A stretch of 64,000 nt of DNA from Mariniphaga sp. (GCA_024636975.1 JAGXGA010000027.1:350699-414698), one strand, 5' to 3'; positions 14,467-24,555 are shown, numbered from the stretch's first letter. A program made the numbers and translations. Notes: generated by a model not told the origin, from the letters alone.

Positions 14467-16932
14467 ATGCCTGATTTATTCGTACAGGTAATTTTACCAC
14501 TTCCGTTGCACGATGTTTATACTTATCGGGTTCCCGGTCATTGGCAGGGACAAATAATTCCCGGGCAGAGGGTAGTTGTACAATTCGGCTCCAGAAAAAT
14601 GTATGCCGCCCTGGTTGTCTCTCTTAGTGATAGTGCTCCCTCCGGTATGGAAACAAAAGAAATACTTGAAGTATTGGATGATGAACCAGTTGTTCTTTCT
14701 CAAAACTTTGAATTGTGGAAATGGATGGCCGGATATTATTGCTGCACCTTGGGCGATGTTTTCAGGGCAGCCCTTCCTCCCGGATTAAAACTTGAAAGCA
14801 AATCGAATCTTACCCTGGAACTGGGTTGGGATGAACAGGATTACTCAGAAGCAGAATTATCAATAGTTAACCAGGTAAAAAATGATGTTGCTTCGCTTGA
14901 TGTTCTGCAAAAAAAACTGGGCAAAGATTTCTCTTACAAAAGTTTAAAATTACTACTTGAGAGAAATATTTTAAAGGTTGAAGAGAAAGTCAATTCCAAA
15001 TTCAGACCCAAATCAGAATACATCGTTAAGCTGCATCCTTCCATCGATACTGAAGAAACTCTTAATTCCAGGCTTGATTCATTGGAGAGGGCAAAAAAAC
15101 AACAGGCTTTACTGTTGAGGTTTTGCCAGCTAACCCATGTATTCCAGCCTGATCAAAAAAGCTATATCAACAAAAAGCATTTATTAAATGAAAATGAATT
15201 TACGGCCTCAGTGCTGAAAGAGTTGGTATCAAAAAAAATATTGGTTGTATCACAAATGCAAATTTCACGAATTCCGGTTCACCAGGCCAGGCAGGCCAAT
15301 TTGAATTTGTTGAATCCCTGGCAAAAGCAGGCGCTTGAGGAGGTAAAAGCTGCCTTTGAAGAAAAGAAGGTAACCCTGATTCATGGAATAACAGCCAGCG
15401 GGAAAACTGAAATTTATATCCATTTGATTAAAGAAGCCCTGGAGGAAGGATTGCAGGCGCTTTATCTGCTGCCGGAAATTGCACTTACCACTCAAATTAT
15501 TGAGCGGTTAAAAAATGTATTTGGATCAAAAGTAGGTATCTATCATTCGCGGCTGAATGATAACGAACGGGTGGAAATTTGGAATAAAGTGCTTCAGTTT
15601 CGAACTGAACCGGAAGAAGGTTACCAGGTTATTCTTGGAGCTCGTTCAGCTTTATTTATGCCCTGGTCAAAGCTAGGCTTAATTGTGGTGGACGAAGAAC
15701 ATGAGAATTCCTTTAAGCAATTTGACCCTGCTCCACGATACCATGCCCGCGATATGGCGGTAGTTATGGCACAATTATACAATGCCAAAGTTTTGCTTGG
15801 TTCAGCAACTCCTTCTTACGAAAGCTTTTATAATGCTATATTAGGTAAGTATGCATTGGTTAAACTGGAAAGAAGACATTCTGAAATGGAGCTTCCTGAA
15901 ATAATTGTGGCCGACATAAAAAAGGCTTATAAAAAAAAACAAATGCATTCAGTGCTTTCTCCTGAACTTTATTCATTAATGGAGGATGCGCTTCAAAATA
16001 AGGAACAGGTGGTTTTGTTTCAGAACCGCAGGGGGTATTCTCCGTTTGTTCAATGCCTTACATGCGGGCAGGTTCCTAAGTGCAGGAATTGCGATGTAAG
16101 CATGACCTACCATAAATACAGGAAGGGTTTAAATTGTCACTACTGCGGATACAATATACCAATGCCTGAAGAATGCCCTGAATGTGGTTCACCTGAAATT
16201 AAAACAAGGGGTTTTGGAACAGAAAAAGTAGAGGAGGAACTGCGTGTACTTTTTCCAGACGCACGAGTTGATCGAATGGATTTGGATACTACACGTTCAA
16301 AGAATGCTATTGAAAAAATAATCCATAATGTGGAGACACGAAAAACCGATATCCTAATTGGTACCCAAATGGTTACCAAGGGCCTTGACTTCGAGCACGT
16401 CCGGGTAGCCGGAATTTTGAATGCCGACAACCTGATTAATTTTCCTGATTTCAGGGCGCATGAGAGGACATACCAGTTGATATCCCAGGTAAGCGGTCGC
16501 GCAGGACGAAAACACAACCGGGGAAAAGTGGTGCTGCAAACTTCTCAGCCTGAGCATCCGCTTATTTCTCTTATTAGCCGGCAGGATTATTCAACAGCGT
16601 TCAACATGCAGATGCAGGAGCGTAAAATGTTTAACTATCCACCTTACCATCGTTTAATTAAGGTTGTGGTAAAACATAAAAAGGCTGAAACTGTTGGTAT
16701 AGTAGCAGAAAAACTGGCGGATTTGCTTCGGTTGAATAAAAATTTTATTATGCTTGGGCCTGAGTTTCCGCTTGTCGGCCGGATTCAGCTTTGGTATCAA
16801 AAAGAGATATGGTTAAAAATAAACCGAAGCCAAATACTTGGTGATGTGAAGCTTTTCGTTAATGATTGCATTCACAAAATACAAAAGGAAAGCCCCGGAA
16901 CGATGATTTATCTGGATGTGGATCCTTATTGA
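14467..16932 (+). CDS. priA: Primosomal protein N' (replication restart helicase PriA)
   Basis: 821 residues. An ATP-dependent 3'-5' helicase that reloads the replisome at stalled forks. The N-terminal DNA-binding region is followed by Walker A GITASGKTE (around residue 318), Walker B VVDEEH, and motif GSATPSYES. The zinc-binding insert has paired cysteines: CLTCGQVPKCRNC and HCYC-like NCHYCGYN, CPECGS. Helicase motifs V and VI appear as GTQMVTKGLDFEHV and QVSGRAGRK. It begins 64 bases after ispH and is probably part of the same transcription unit. Confidence 0.96.
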   Translation: MPDLFVQVILPLPLHDVYTYRVPGHWQGQIIPGQRVVVQFGSRKMYAALVVSLSDSAPSGMETKEILEVLDDEPVVLSQNFELWKWMAGYYCCTLGDVFRAALPPGLKLESKSNLTLELGWDEQDYSEAELSIVNQVKNDVASLDVLQKKLGKDFSYKSLKLLLERNILKVEEKVNSKFRPKSEYIVKLHPSIDTEETLNSRLDSLERAKKQQALLLRFCQLTHVFQPDQKSYINKKHLLNENEFTASVLKELVSKKILVVSQMQISRIPVHQARQANLNLLNPWQKQALEEVKAAFEEKKVTLIHGITASGKTEIYIHLIKEALEEGLQALYLLPEIALTTQIIERLKNVFGSKVGIYHSRLNDNERVEIWNKVLQFRTEPEEGYQVILGARSALFMPWSKLGLIVVDEEHENSFKQFDPAPRYHARDMAVVMAQLYNAKVLLGSATPSYESFYNAILGKYALVKLERRHSEMELPEIIVADIKKAYKKKQMHSVLSPELYSLMEDALQNKEQVVLFQNRRGYSPFVQCLTCGQVPKCRNCDVSMTYHKYRKGLNCHYCGYNIPMPEECPECGSPEIKTRGFGTEKVEEELRVLFPDARVDRMDLDTTRSKNAIEKIIHNVETRKTDILIGTQMVTKGLDFEHVRVAGILNADNLINFPDFRAHERTYQLISQVSGRAGRKHNRGKVVLQTSQPEHPLISLISRQDYSTAFNMQMQERKMFNYPPYHRLIKVVVKHKKAETVGIVAEKLADLLRLNKNFIMLGPEFPLVGRIQLWYQKEIWLKINRSQILGDVKLFVNDCIHKIQKESPGTMIYLDVDPY

Positions 16933-17026
16933 AATGAGTCAAATTGGTAATTTGAAGATAAAACTAATAAGTGTTCTTTTTCCGGTTACCTTTTTTTCTT
17001 AGTTTTGTCAATTTTAAATATATCGG

Positions 17027-18022
17027 GTGAACGGAAAAGAAGTAAATCAAATATTTGAGAAATTCAACCAGATGCGGGTTATTGTTATCGGTGACGCAAT
17101 GGTTGATACTTATCTTTGGGGTAAAGTTGAACGGGTTTCTCCTGAAGCTCCTATTCCGATTGTATCAGTGACCGATCGTGAAAGCAGGTTAGGGGGAGCT
17201 GCCAATGTTTCATTGAATATTCAGTCGCTTGGTGCTGTTCCTGTTTTGTTTTCCGTAGTGGGAGATGATGACAAGGGCCGGAAGTTTAAAAAAATGATTG
17301 GTAAAAGTAACCTTGCGGATTATGGAATTTTTATTGACCCCGACCGCATTACCACAGTTAAAAGCCGTATTATTGGGAAAGGTCAGCATATTGCCCGGGT
17401 TGATGAAGAATCAACAGAGTTTATCAGCAATGAGCTTGAGCAAAAAATTCTCAAAGGAATCCGCACCGAAATAGAAAACCACACGGTACAGGTCATTATT
17501 TTTGTTGATTACGACAAGGGAGTTATTACACCTACACTTTTTGAGGAGGTAAATAAACTGGCAAAAGCTAATGGCATTCCCATTGCAGTCGATCCAAAAA
17601 AAAGAAATTTCAATTGCTATAAAAATATCGAATTATTTAAGCCAAATTTTAAGGAGTTCGTTGATGGTACAGGGTTGCCTATTAAAAAAGGGGATCTGGA
17701 AGCGCTTAGAGAAGCAGCACATGCCATTAAGGAAAAACAAAACTTCAAGCTTATTTTTATTACGCTGTCTGAAATGGGTGTTTTTATCAGCAATGGAGTT
17801 AAGGAGCAGTATTATCCGGCCGTTATCAGGCACATTGCCGATGTTTCCGGTGCAGGTGATTCTGTAATAAGTGTTGCCAGCCTGGCGATGGCAGCAAAAC
17901 TTTCACCTAAAACAATGGCTTTAATGTCAAATATTGCCGGTGGGCTGGTCTGCGAAAACCTTGGGGTTGTTCCTGTTGATAAAAACCAGTTGGTACAGGT
18001 AATGAAATCTCAAAAATTATAA
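17027..18022 (+). CDS. D-glycero-beta-D-manno-heptose-7-phosphate kinase (HldE domain I/RfaE1-like), PfkB family
   Basis: 331 residues from a GTG start. A ribokinase-fold sugar kinase: IVIGDAMVDTYLWGKVERVSPEAP (residues ~18-41; VSPEAPIPIV is characteristic of RfaE1), LGGAANVSLNIQSLG, the substrate region, and the catalytic anion hole DVSGAGDSV near residue 275. In full HldE the kinase is fused to an adenylyltransferase; here only the kinase is present, as is usual for Bacteroidota with separate HldC. It would phosphorylate heptose-7-P at C1 for ADP-heptose in LPS core. A TAGTTTTG -7 element lies at 17000-17007. Confidence 0.88.
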   Translation: MNGKEVNQIFEKFNQMRVIVIGDAMVDTYLWGKVERVSPEAPIPIVSVTDRESRLGGAANVSLNIQSLGAVPVLFSVVGDDDKGRKFKKMIGKSNLADYGIFIDPDRITTVKSRIIGKGQHIARVDEESTEFISNELEQKILKGIRTEIENHTVQVIIFVDYDKGVITPTLFEEVNKLAKANGIPIAVDPKKRNFNCYKNIELFKPNFKEFVDGTGLPIKKGDLEALREAAHAIKEKQNFKLIFITLSEMGVFISNGVKEQYYPAVIRHIADVSGAGDSVISVASLAMAAKLSPKTMALMSNIAGGLVCENLGVVPVDKNQLVQVMKSQKL

Positions 18023-18109
18023 ACTCCTTTTTCGCTTAACCTCAGCTTTTTAAGTATTAATTGGCATATGTTGTCGAAAAGTACCCTAAAAGAGTTAAGG
18101 GTAATTTAC

Positions 18110-18117
18110 TATATTTG
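18110..18117 (+). promoter_or_regulatory. Bacteroidota -7 promoter element for parAB
   Basis: TATATTTG matches TAnnTTTG and lies 26 bases upstream of the parA ATG. The -33 region is degenerate. Confidence 0.45.
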
Positions 18118-18143
18118 GAACCATTCAATAAAAAGGAAATCTG

Positions 18144-18947
18144 ATGGGTAAAATAATATCACTGGCTAACCAGAAAGGTGGCGTTGGTAAAACAACAACA
18201 ACGATTAACCTTGCGGCGAGCCTTGCAGTGCTAGAACAAAAAGTACTGATTATCGATGCCGATCCTCAGGCGAATTCTACTTCGGGGTTCGGCTTCGATG
18301 TTAAAAATGTGCAATCGAGCATATATGAATGTATAGTTGATGAAATCGATCCGGAAAAGGTAATTCTTAAAACTGAAATCGAAAACCTTGACATTATTCC
18401 TTCACACATTGACTTGGTAGGCGCAGAGATAGAAATGCTTAATATGCCCAATCGTGAAAAAGTATTGCGGGGAACTCTTGCAAAAGTGAAGGATTCATAC
18501 GATTTTATATTTATCGACTGTTCTCCTTCCCTCGGATTAATAACAGTAAATGCGCTTACTGCTTCCGATTCGGTAATCATACCTGTTCAATGTGAATATT
18601 TTGCACTCGAAGGACTGGGGAAGCTGCTTAATACAATAAAAATAATACAAAACCGGCTTAACCCGGAACTCGAAATTGAAGGCTTTTTACTTACAATGTT
18701 TGATTCGCGGCTGAACCTTTCCAACCAGGTATATGAAGAAGTGAAGCATCATTTTCAGGAAATGGTATTTGAAACGGTCATCCAGAGGAATGTGAAACTG
18801 AGCGAAGCGCCAAGTTATGGAAAGCCTGTAGTGCTTTATGATGCAAGCTCAAGGGGAGCTATAAACCATATGAATCTTGCCCGTGAAATACTTCAGCGAA
18901 ACGGGATGACCAAGTTGGCACAGGAACATAAAATCATTAACAGTTAA
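18144..18947 (+). CDS. parA: Chromosome-partitioning ATPase ParA (Soj)
   Basis: 267 residues. Deviant Walker A ATPase that moves ParB-parS complexes along the nucleoid. The motif KGGVGKTTT is at residues ~10-18; IIDADPQANSTSG (Walker A'), FIFIDCSPSLGLIT (Walker B) and PVQCEYFALEGL follow. There is no N-terminal HTH, so it is the chromosomal Soj type rather than a plasmid ParA with HTH. parB starts 9 bases downstream. Confidence 0.96.
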   Translation: MGKIISLANQKGGVGKTTTTINLAASLAVLEQKVLIIDADPQANSTSGFGFDVKNVQSSIYECIVDEIDPEKVILKTEIENLDIIPSHIDLVGAEIEMLNMPNREKVLRGTLAKVKDSYDFIFIDCSPSLGLITVNALTASDSVIIPVQCEYFALEGLGKLLNTIKIIQNRLNPELEIEGFLLTMFDSRLNLSNQVYEEVKHHFQEMVFETVIQRNVKLSEAPSYGKPVVLYDASSRGAINHMNLAREILQRNGMTKLAQEHKIINS

Positions 18948-18956
18948 AGTAAAGAC

Positions 18957-19817
18957 ATGGTAAAAAGGAATGCACTAGGAAGGGGTTTGGGAGCACTGAT
19001 TGATGATGCTGAAAAGATGAAACAGGCTCTGATCAGTGAAGTGGAGCTAAGTAAAATTGAAGCAAATCCTTTTCAGCCACGTACAAAATTCGATGAGGAA
19101 GCACTGGGGGAGTTAGCTGCATCCATTCGTGAGATTGGACTGATTCAGCCCATTACATTGAGAAAGACCGGACCTGACAGTTACCAGATAATTGCCGGAG
19201 AACGTCGGTTCAGGGCTGCCCAGAAGGCAGGTCTCGATGCCATTCCCTCCTATATCCGTCATGCAAAAGATGATGCAATGCTGGAAATGGCGCTTGTTGA
19301 AAATATACAGCGGGAAGATCTGGATGCCATTGAAATCGCATTAAGTTACCAACGTCTTATTGAAGAACTCGATTTTACACAGGAAGATTTGAGCGGTCGG
19401 GTAGGTAAAAAACGTTCCACCATAGCCAACTATCTTCGATTGTTGAGATTGCCTGCCATTATTCAAAAAGCTCTTCGTGAAAAGGAAATCAGTATGGGGC
19501 ATGCACGTGCGCTTATAAATATCGAAGATGCCGATACACAGGAAATGATTTACACGCAGATTGTAAAGTATGGATTCTCTGTAAGACGGGTGGAAGAAAT
19601 AGTAAGAAGTTTAAGTGAAGACGACAAATCTTCAGAACTAAACAAAAGAAAAGATTTACCGAAAGAATTTAAAGATTTTAAAGGCCATCTTGGAAAAATA
19701 TTTGGTTCAAGAGTAAATATTTCGGTTAACGAAAAAGGAAAAGGTAAGCTTGTTATACCTTTTAAATCCGAACAAGATCTGGATCGGATTGTTAAAATAA
19801 TTGAAAATAGCAAATAA
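18957..19817 (+). CDS. parB: Chromosome-partitioning protein ParB (Spo0J), CTPase
   Basis: 286 residues. Binds parS and slides along DNA as a CTP-gated clamp. ParA-interaction tip at the N-terminus (RNALGRGLGALI); NPFQPRTKFDEEAL; CTP-binding boxes GERRFRAAQKAGL and ENIQREDLDAIEIA; central HTH (TQEDLSGRVGKKRSTIANYLRLLRLP split across residues ~138-165); C-terminal dimerisation region from ~210. A parS-like site is 1.5 kb downstream inside the transglycosylase gene. Confidence 0.96.
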   Translation: MVKRNALGRGLGALIDDAEKMKQALISEVELSKIEANPFQPRTKFDEEALGELAASIREIGLIQPITLRKTGPDSYQIIAGERRFRAAQKAGLDAIPSYIRHAKDDAMLEMALVENIQREDLDAIEIALSYQRLIEELDFTQEDLSGRVGKKRSTIANYLRLLRLPAIIQKALREKEISMGHARALINIEDADTQEMIYTQIVKYGFSVRRVEEIVRSLSEDDKSSELNKRKDLPKEFKDFKGHLGKIFGSRVNISVNEKGKGKLVIPFKSEQDLDRIVKIIENSK

Positions 19818-19879
19818 AAGATCCTAGTCCGACACACTGTGAACTGAAACGTTTATTTTTAGGGCAAAAATTGATTAGT

Positions 19880-20512
19880 GTGATTAACAGAGAATTATTG
19901 TTGAGAACAGTTTTTATTTTTGTCTTGATTTTGATGGTTGTCAAGGTTAATGCTCAAATAATTGAAGCTGATACAGTGGTGGCAGTGCAGGATACACTTC
20001 CGGTATTTGAAGAAATAACGCATTCCCCCCGAAAAGCAACTATTTATTCTGCAGTATTACCCGGTTTAGGACAGGCATATAACAAGAAGTACTGGAAAAT
20101 ACCTCTTATTTATGCCGGGTTTGGTGCAATAGGGTATTTCATTAACTGGAATAATGAGAATTACCAGTTGTTTAAAGTCGGGTACAGTCATCTTACAGAT
20201 ACAATTCCTGAAACACAGGATTATCTGAAGATAGAGGCGGTAAGGCGAAACAATTATGATTTGAATAACCCGAATCATTTAAATAATCTAAAAACTGCAT
20301 TACAAAGGCAACAGGATTATTATCGTCGTAACCGTGATTTGCTAATTATAAGCATGGTAGCTTTTTACGGACTTAATATCATTGATGCGAGTGTTGATGC
20401 CCACCTGTTCGATTTCGATATCAGCGACGATTTAACGATGAAATGGCAGCCATCGATGTTGCAGCGTAATAATAATTTGCTTTATTGCGTTAATATTAAA
20501 ATTAGTTTTTAG
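19880..20512 (+). CDS. DUF5683-type membrane/exported protein
   Basis: About 210 residues. GTG at 19880 or TTG three codons earlier (19871) are the only plausible starts; GTG is chosen. A hydrophobic signal or anchor (LLLRTVFIFVLILMVVKVNAQ region), then PRKATIYSAVLPGLGQAYNKKYWKIPLIYAGFG, which is the hallmark of the DUF5683 family (PGxGQxYNxxYWKxP), and a second hydrophobic segment later (LLIISMVAFYGLNIIDASVDAHLF). Function unknown; its position between parB and a MltD-like gene is frequently seen in Bacteroidota and suggests a cell-envelope role. Ends 2 bases before the next gene. Confidence 0.82.
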   Translation: MINRELLLRTVFIFVLILMVVKVNAQIIEADTVVAVQDTLPVFEEITHSPRKATIYSAVLPGLGQAYNKKYWKIPLIYAGFGAIGYFINWNNENYQLFKVGYSHLTDTIPETQDYLKIEAVRRNNYDLNNPNHLNNLKTALQRQQDYYRRNRDLLIISMVAFYGLNIIDASVDAHLFDFDISDDLTMKWQPSMLQRNNNLLYCVNIKISF

Positions 20513-20514
20513 TT

Positions 20515-22197
20515 ATGTGGAATAATATAGTGACGCTTTTTGGAATAACCCTAATACTTTTTTCGGTGCAAGACACTTCTGCTCAACGACGTAAGAGAAA
20601 GAAGGTAACACCTCCGCGCATCGAAATGATTCAACCGAATTTATTGATTCCTGATACAATGGCGATTGTGCCCAAAGACACAATAAATGAAGAATTGGCA
20701 GCAGATACGATTTTGATAGATTCTGAATCAGCTCCTGATGAAAATGTTAGTGACATTTTTTCTGAAAAAATGGATAGCATGGCTAATTCCAGTTATATAA
20801 GGGAATTGTTCCATTTTGATATTTCAGAGGTTGATACAACTGACTTTTATCCTCAAAATATTCCCGATTCAGTTTATATTGCCCGATTACAGGAAGTACA
20901 GGCAGTTATTCCAATGTCGTTCAATAATACAGTTAAGAATGTAATAAAATTTTATACTGAAAGACGACGTGACCAGGTAGAAATGATGCTTGGGTTATCA
21001 GCATATTATTTTCCAATATTCGAAGAGGTTCTCGACCGATATGAAATGCCGATGGAACTTAAATACCTTCCGGTTATTGAATCGGCACTGAATCCTAAGG
21101 CCAATTCAAGAGTGGGTGCCAATGGACTGTGGCAGTTTATGTATGGTACAGGCAAGCAAATGGGGCTCGAGATTTCAAGTTTTGTTGACGAGCGTCGCGA
21201 TCCTGTAAAATCAACCGATGCAGCAATCAGGTATTTACACTATTTATATAACACTTACGATGATTGGTATCTGGCCATTGCAGCATATAATTGCGGTCCC
21301 GGAAATGTGAATCGTGCAATCCGCAGGTCGGGAAACAAACGTGACTATTGGGATATTTATTACAGGCTTCCACGTGAAACCCGCGGGTATGTCCCTGCAT
21401 TCATAGCCGCAGTGTATGTAATGAATTACTATCGGGAGCATAATTTATGGCCGGAGATGCCGGAAATACCTTTTCAAACCGATACTTTATTCGTTCATGA
21501 TTACCTGCACTTCGATCAACTTGCCGATAATCTTGACATGGATAAGGAACAACTAAGATCATTAAATCCGATGTACCGGAGGGATGTGATTCCTGCCAAA
21601 GCTGAAAAACCTTATGCTTTGACACTTCCACAACAAAAAGTACTGGAGTTTTTGGATAAGGATTCAGTTATTTTTGCCTACGAACGAGAAAAATACTTTC
21701 CCAATAATGCCCTCGCAGGTCCTTCCAGTTCATCAGCAAATTTTACACCGGGTGATATTGCCGGAAAAGAAAGAGTGCTTTACACAGTTAAATCGGGCGA
21801 TAATCTTGGATTTATTGCTACATGGCACAGGGTTCGATTATCGGATCTCAGACACTGGAATAACATCAGGGGAAATCTGATCAGGGTAGGTCAACGATTG
21901 TCTATTTATGTACCTGATGGGCAACAACAATATTTTGAAAAGTTAAACAGTATGACTTTTGCTCAAAAGCAGGCTACTGTGGGGAAGACACCGGTTACTG
22001 TTAGTACACAGAGCAGTTCTGCAGGTTCATCCGGATATGAATATTACACAGTGAAAAAAGGTGATACCGTTTGGGATATTGCCAGACGTTACCCGGATGT
22101 TACTCCCCAGGAGATACTCAGGTTGAATAACCTTACAAACAGATCAAGCCTTGCTATTGGGCAGAGATTAAGAATTAGGGTAAGACAAGATACCTGA
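20515..22197 (+). CDS. MltD-like lytic transglycosylase with two LysM domains
   Basis: 560 residues. Cleaves peptidoglycan glycan strands to 1,6-anhydroMurNAc ends. An N-terminal signal or anchor (ITLILFSVQDTSAQ), a Ser/Asp-rich linker, then the SLT domain from about residue 165: YLPVIESALNPKANSR contains the catalytic Glu (residue ~188), GANGLWQFMYGTGK, AIAAYNCGPGNVNRAI and LPRETRGYVPAFIAA. Two LysM repeats follow: YTVKSGDNLGFIATWH (~420) and YYTVKKGDTVWDIARRYP (~505). LysM anchors the enzyme to the wall. Lies 2 bases after the DUF5683 gene. Confidence 0.93.
   Translation: MWNNIVTLFGITLILFSVQDTSAQRRKRKKVTPPRIEMIQPNLLIPDTMAIVPKDTINEELAADTILIDSESAPDENVSDIFSEKMDSMANSSYIRELFHFDISEVDTTDFYPQNIPDSVYIARLQEVQAVIPMSFNNTVKNVIKFYTERRRDQVEMMLGLSAYYFPIFEEVLDRYEMPMELKYLPVIESALNPKANSRVGANGLWQFMYGTGKQMGLEISSFVDERRDPVKSTDAAIRYLHYLYNTYDDWYLAIAAYNCGPGNVNRAIRRSGNKRDYWDIYYRLPRETRGYVPAFIAAVYVMNYYREHNLWPEMPEIPFQTDTLFVHDYLHFDQLADNLDMDKEQLRSLNPMYRRDVIPAKAEKPYALTLPQQKVLEFLDKDSVIFAYEREKYFPNNALAGPSSSSANFTPGDIAGKERVLYTVKSGDNLGFIATWHRVRLSDLRHWNNIRGNLIRVGQRLSIYVPDGQQQYFEKLNSMTFAQKQATVGKTPVTVSTQSSSAGSSGYEYYTVKKGDTVWDIARRYPDVTPQEILRLNNLTNRSSLAIGQRLRIRVRQDT
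21366..21381. promoter_or_regulatory. Candidate parS site inside the transglycosylase gene
   Basis: The plus strand reads GCTTCCACGTGAAACC, matching the known bacterial parS TGTTCCACGTGAAACA at 13 of 16 positions, with an uninterrupted 13-base core. It lies 1.55 kb from the end of parB. None of the other CACGTG occurrences that I noticed in the window has matching arms. The same bases encode the conserved LPRET motif, so codon constraint could produce the match by chance. Confidence 0.45.
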
Positions 22198-22253
22198 TTG
22201 TTTCTCAATCCGTTTTTTTTTAGCTTTACCTGACTTTAAACGAAACATCAGTG

Positions 22254-24512
22254 ATGAATACTAAACGGGTAATTTTCTTTTGTCTCCTTTGCTTATTATT
22301 CCTTCAGTTTAATTTTAATGGTATGAGTAATGAAAAGCAGTCAGCTGTTTTATCATGGGAGGTGGGATATAACTCATCACCAGATAATTTGCCTGAAGAA
22401 TGGCATCAAGCTACAGTTCCGGGTGCAGTTCAGACTGACTTTGCCAATGCTAAGGAGTGGAAACCTTTCTATATTGCAGAAAACTGGAAGGATTATCTCT
22501 GGATGGAAGATGTATACTGGACTTACAGAACTCAATTCGAAAAACCGGATTTATTGGAAGGTGAACTGCTGTTTTTTGTATCCAAAGGAATCGATTATGA
22601 ATTCGATATTCTCCTGAATGGTAAAAAGATATTTTATCAGGAAGGCATGTTCTCCCCGGTCAATTTGAACCTTACCAACGATCTTAAGGAGTCAAATGAA
22701 TTGTTGGTAAAAATTTATCCTGCCCCCAAGCTTCCAGGTTTTGATATGAATAGAAGTCAGGCTGCACAAAGTGTAAAACCAGCTGTCAGTTATGGATGGG
22801 ATTGGCACCCCCGCCTGGTACCCCTTGGGATTTGGGATGAAACTTATCTTGAAATACGTAATCAGGCATTCATTGAGGATCTTTATACCGACTACAAGCT
22901 CAACGACGACTTTACTGAAGCTGAAATTTCCTTAATTACAGAAGGAAAAAACTTATCCGGGAAAAGGTTCGAATGGACTCTTACCGGGCCAGATGGAGAA
23001 GTTGTATTAAAAGAAACTGGGCTGATTAATTCAAATACTCTGCTTTCTTTAGTTCTTAAAAATCCAGAATTATGGTGGCCACATGATCATGGGGATCAAC
23101 CACTGTATATTTCAGAACTAAAAGTCCTGGACACAGAGAAGAACATTCTTGATTCGGAGCAACATACTGTTGGGTTCAGGAGAATTCAACTTGTAATGAA
23201 TGAAGGATTGTGGCAGGAGGAAATTCCCTTTCCCAAAACACGCAACAAACCACCTACTACTGTTGAAATTAATGGAAGACGTATCTTTTCAAAAGGGACA
23301 AATTGGGTTAACCCTGAAATATTCCCCGGCAACATTACAAGGGAAAGATATGAGGAACTGGTGGATCTGGCATTGGAAGCCAACTTTAATTTATTACGTG
23401 TTTGGGGTGGTGGAATTGTGAATAAGGAGGCATTTTATAAGGAATGCAATGTAAAAGGCATAATGGTCTGGACTGAGTTCCCACTGGCATGTAATAATTA
23501 TTTGGATTCACCCGAATATCTTCGGGTATTGGAGCAGGAATCTACTGCCATTGTAAAACGCATTCGCAGGCATCCCTCCAATGTTATCTGGAGCGGAGGC
23601 AATGAGTTGTTCAACAACTGGTCGGGCATGACAGACCAGTCGCTTGCTTTACGCATGCTCAACAGTCAGTGTTTTTTGTTGGATCCGCTTACTCCGTTTA
23701 TACCAACATCACCAGTTTTTGGGATGGGACATGGGCATTATATTTTTCGCGATCTTGATGGAAAAACTGAAGTATATCAATGGATGCGTGAAAGTAAAAG
23801 CACAGCGTATACCGAATTTGGTATGCCGGGACCCTCTCCGGTAGAAATTCTTAAGTCAATAATCCCTGAAGATGAACTTTTCCCTCCTATGCCCGGGACA
23901 AGCTGGGAAAGTCATCATGCTTTTAATGCATGGGTAGGAGATACCTGGCTGATGAAAGATTTCCTGACAGAATATTTTGGAGAACCGGAATCACTTGAAG
24001 AATTAGTGCAGATCGGACAGTGGATACAAAGCGAAGGTTATAAATGCATTTATGAAGAAGCGCGCAGGCAAAAACCCTGGTGCTCTATGGCCCTCAACTG
24101 GTGTTACAATGAGCCCTGGCCAACAGCTGCCAACAACAGCCTGATTAATTACCCGGACAAACCTAAACCGGCATTTTATGCTGTAGCAAATTCATGCAGG
24201 CCGGTTTTGGCAAGCGCCCGTATTCCAAAATTCCGATGGAAAACAGGTGAGGCTTTTTCGGTGGGTCTGTTTATTCTTAACGATAAGTACGAAGAGCATG
24301 TGGCTGGTAAAATGACAATTTTCTTAAAATCGGGTGACGAAAAAAAGGAAATCGGAAGTTGGGAATTTAAATCCGTAAACCCGAATGAAAATCTTGAAGG
24401 ACCTGTTGTGGAAACTGTTTTGCCTGAATTTCAGCCGGGGAAAATGACTCTGCTACTTGAAGTAGAGGGTCGGCCGGAATGGAATTCACAGTATGATTTG
24501 TTAAAATTATAA
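22254..24512 (+). CDS. Glycoside hydrolase family 2, beta-mannosidase-like
   Basis: About 752 residues; ATG 22254 follows a GTG at 22251. A signal peptide occupies residues 1-24. The sugar-binding N-domain (VPGAVQTDFANA, VYWTYRTQFEKP) and the Ig-like domain lead to the TIM barrel: FSKGTNWVNPEIF, NLLRVWGGGIV, WTEFPLACNNY. The acid/base glutamate is E451 in SGGNELF and the nucleophile is E521 in YTEFGMP, both as in beta-mannosidases. The C-terminal Ig region is shorter than in 850-residue relatives. It is likely periplasmic; it acts on beta-mannosides or related glycans. Not in a visible PUL: no SusCD nearby. Confidence 0.9.
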   Translation: MNTKRVIFFCLLCLLFLQFNFNGMSNEKQSAVLSWEVGYNSSPDNLPEEWHQATVPGAVQTDFANAKEWKPFYIAENWKDYLWMEDVYWTYRTQFEKPDLLEGELLFFVSKGIDYEFDILLNGKKIFYQEGMFSPVNLNLTNDLKESNELLVKIYPAPKLPGFDMNRSQAAQSVKPAVSYGWDWHPRLVPLGIWDETYLEIRNQAFIEDLYTDYKLNDDFTEAEISLITEGKNLSGKRFEWTLTGPDGEVVLKETGLINSNTLLSLVLKNPELWWPHDHGDQPLYISELKVLDTEKNILDSEQHTVGFRRIQLVMNEGLWQEEIPFPKTRNKPPTTVEINGRRIFSKGTNWVNPEIFPGNITRERYEELVDLALEANFNLLRVWGGGIVNKEAFYKECNVKGIMVWTEFPLACNNYLDSPEYLRVLEQESTAIVKRIRRHPSNVIWSGGNELFNNWSGMTDQSLALRMLNSQCFLLDPLTPFIPTSPVFGMGHGHYIFRDLDGKTEVYQWMRESKSTAYTEFGMPGPSPVEILKSIIPEDELFPPMPGTSWESHHAFNAWVGDTWLMKDFLTEYFGEPESLEELVQIGQWIQSEGYKCIYEEARRQKPWCSMALNWCYNEPWPTAANNSLINYPDKPKPAFYAVANSCRPVLASARIPKFRWKTGEAFSVGLFILNDKYEEHVAGKMTIFLKSGDEKKEIGSWEFKSVNPNENLEGPVVETVLPEFQPGKMTLLLEVEGRPEWNSQYDLLKL

Positions 24513-24555
24513 CGGTTTTCGACTTGTTTAAAAGCTCTGTAAAGTAAAACTCTAG

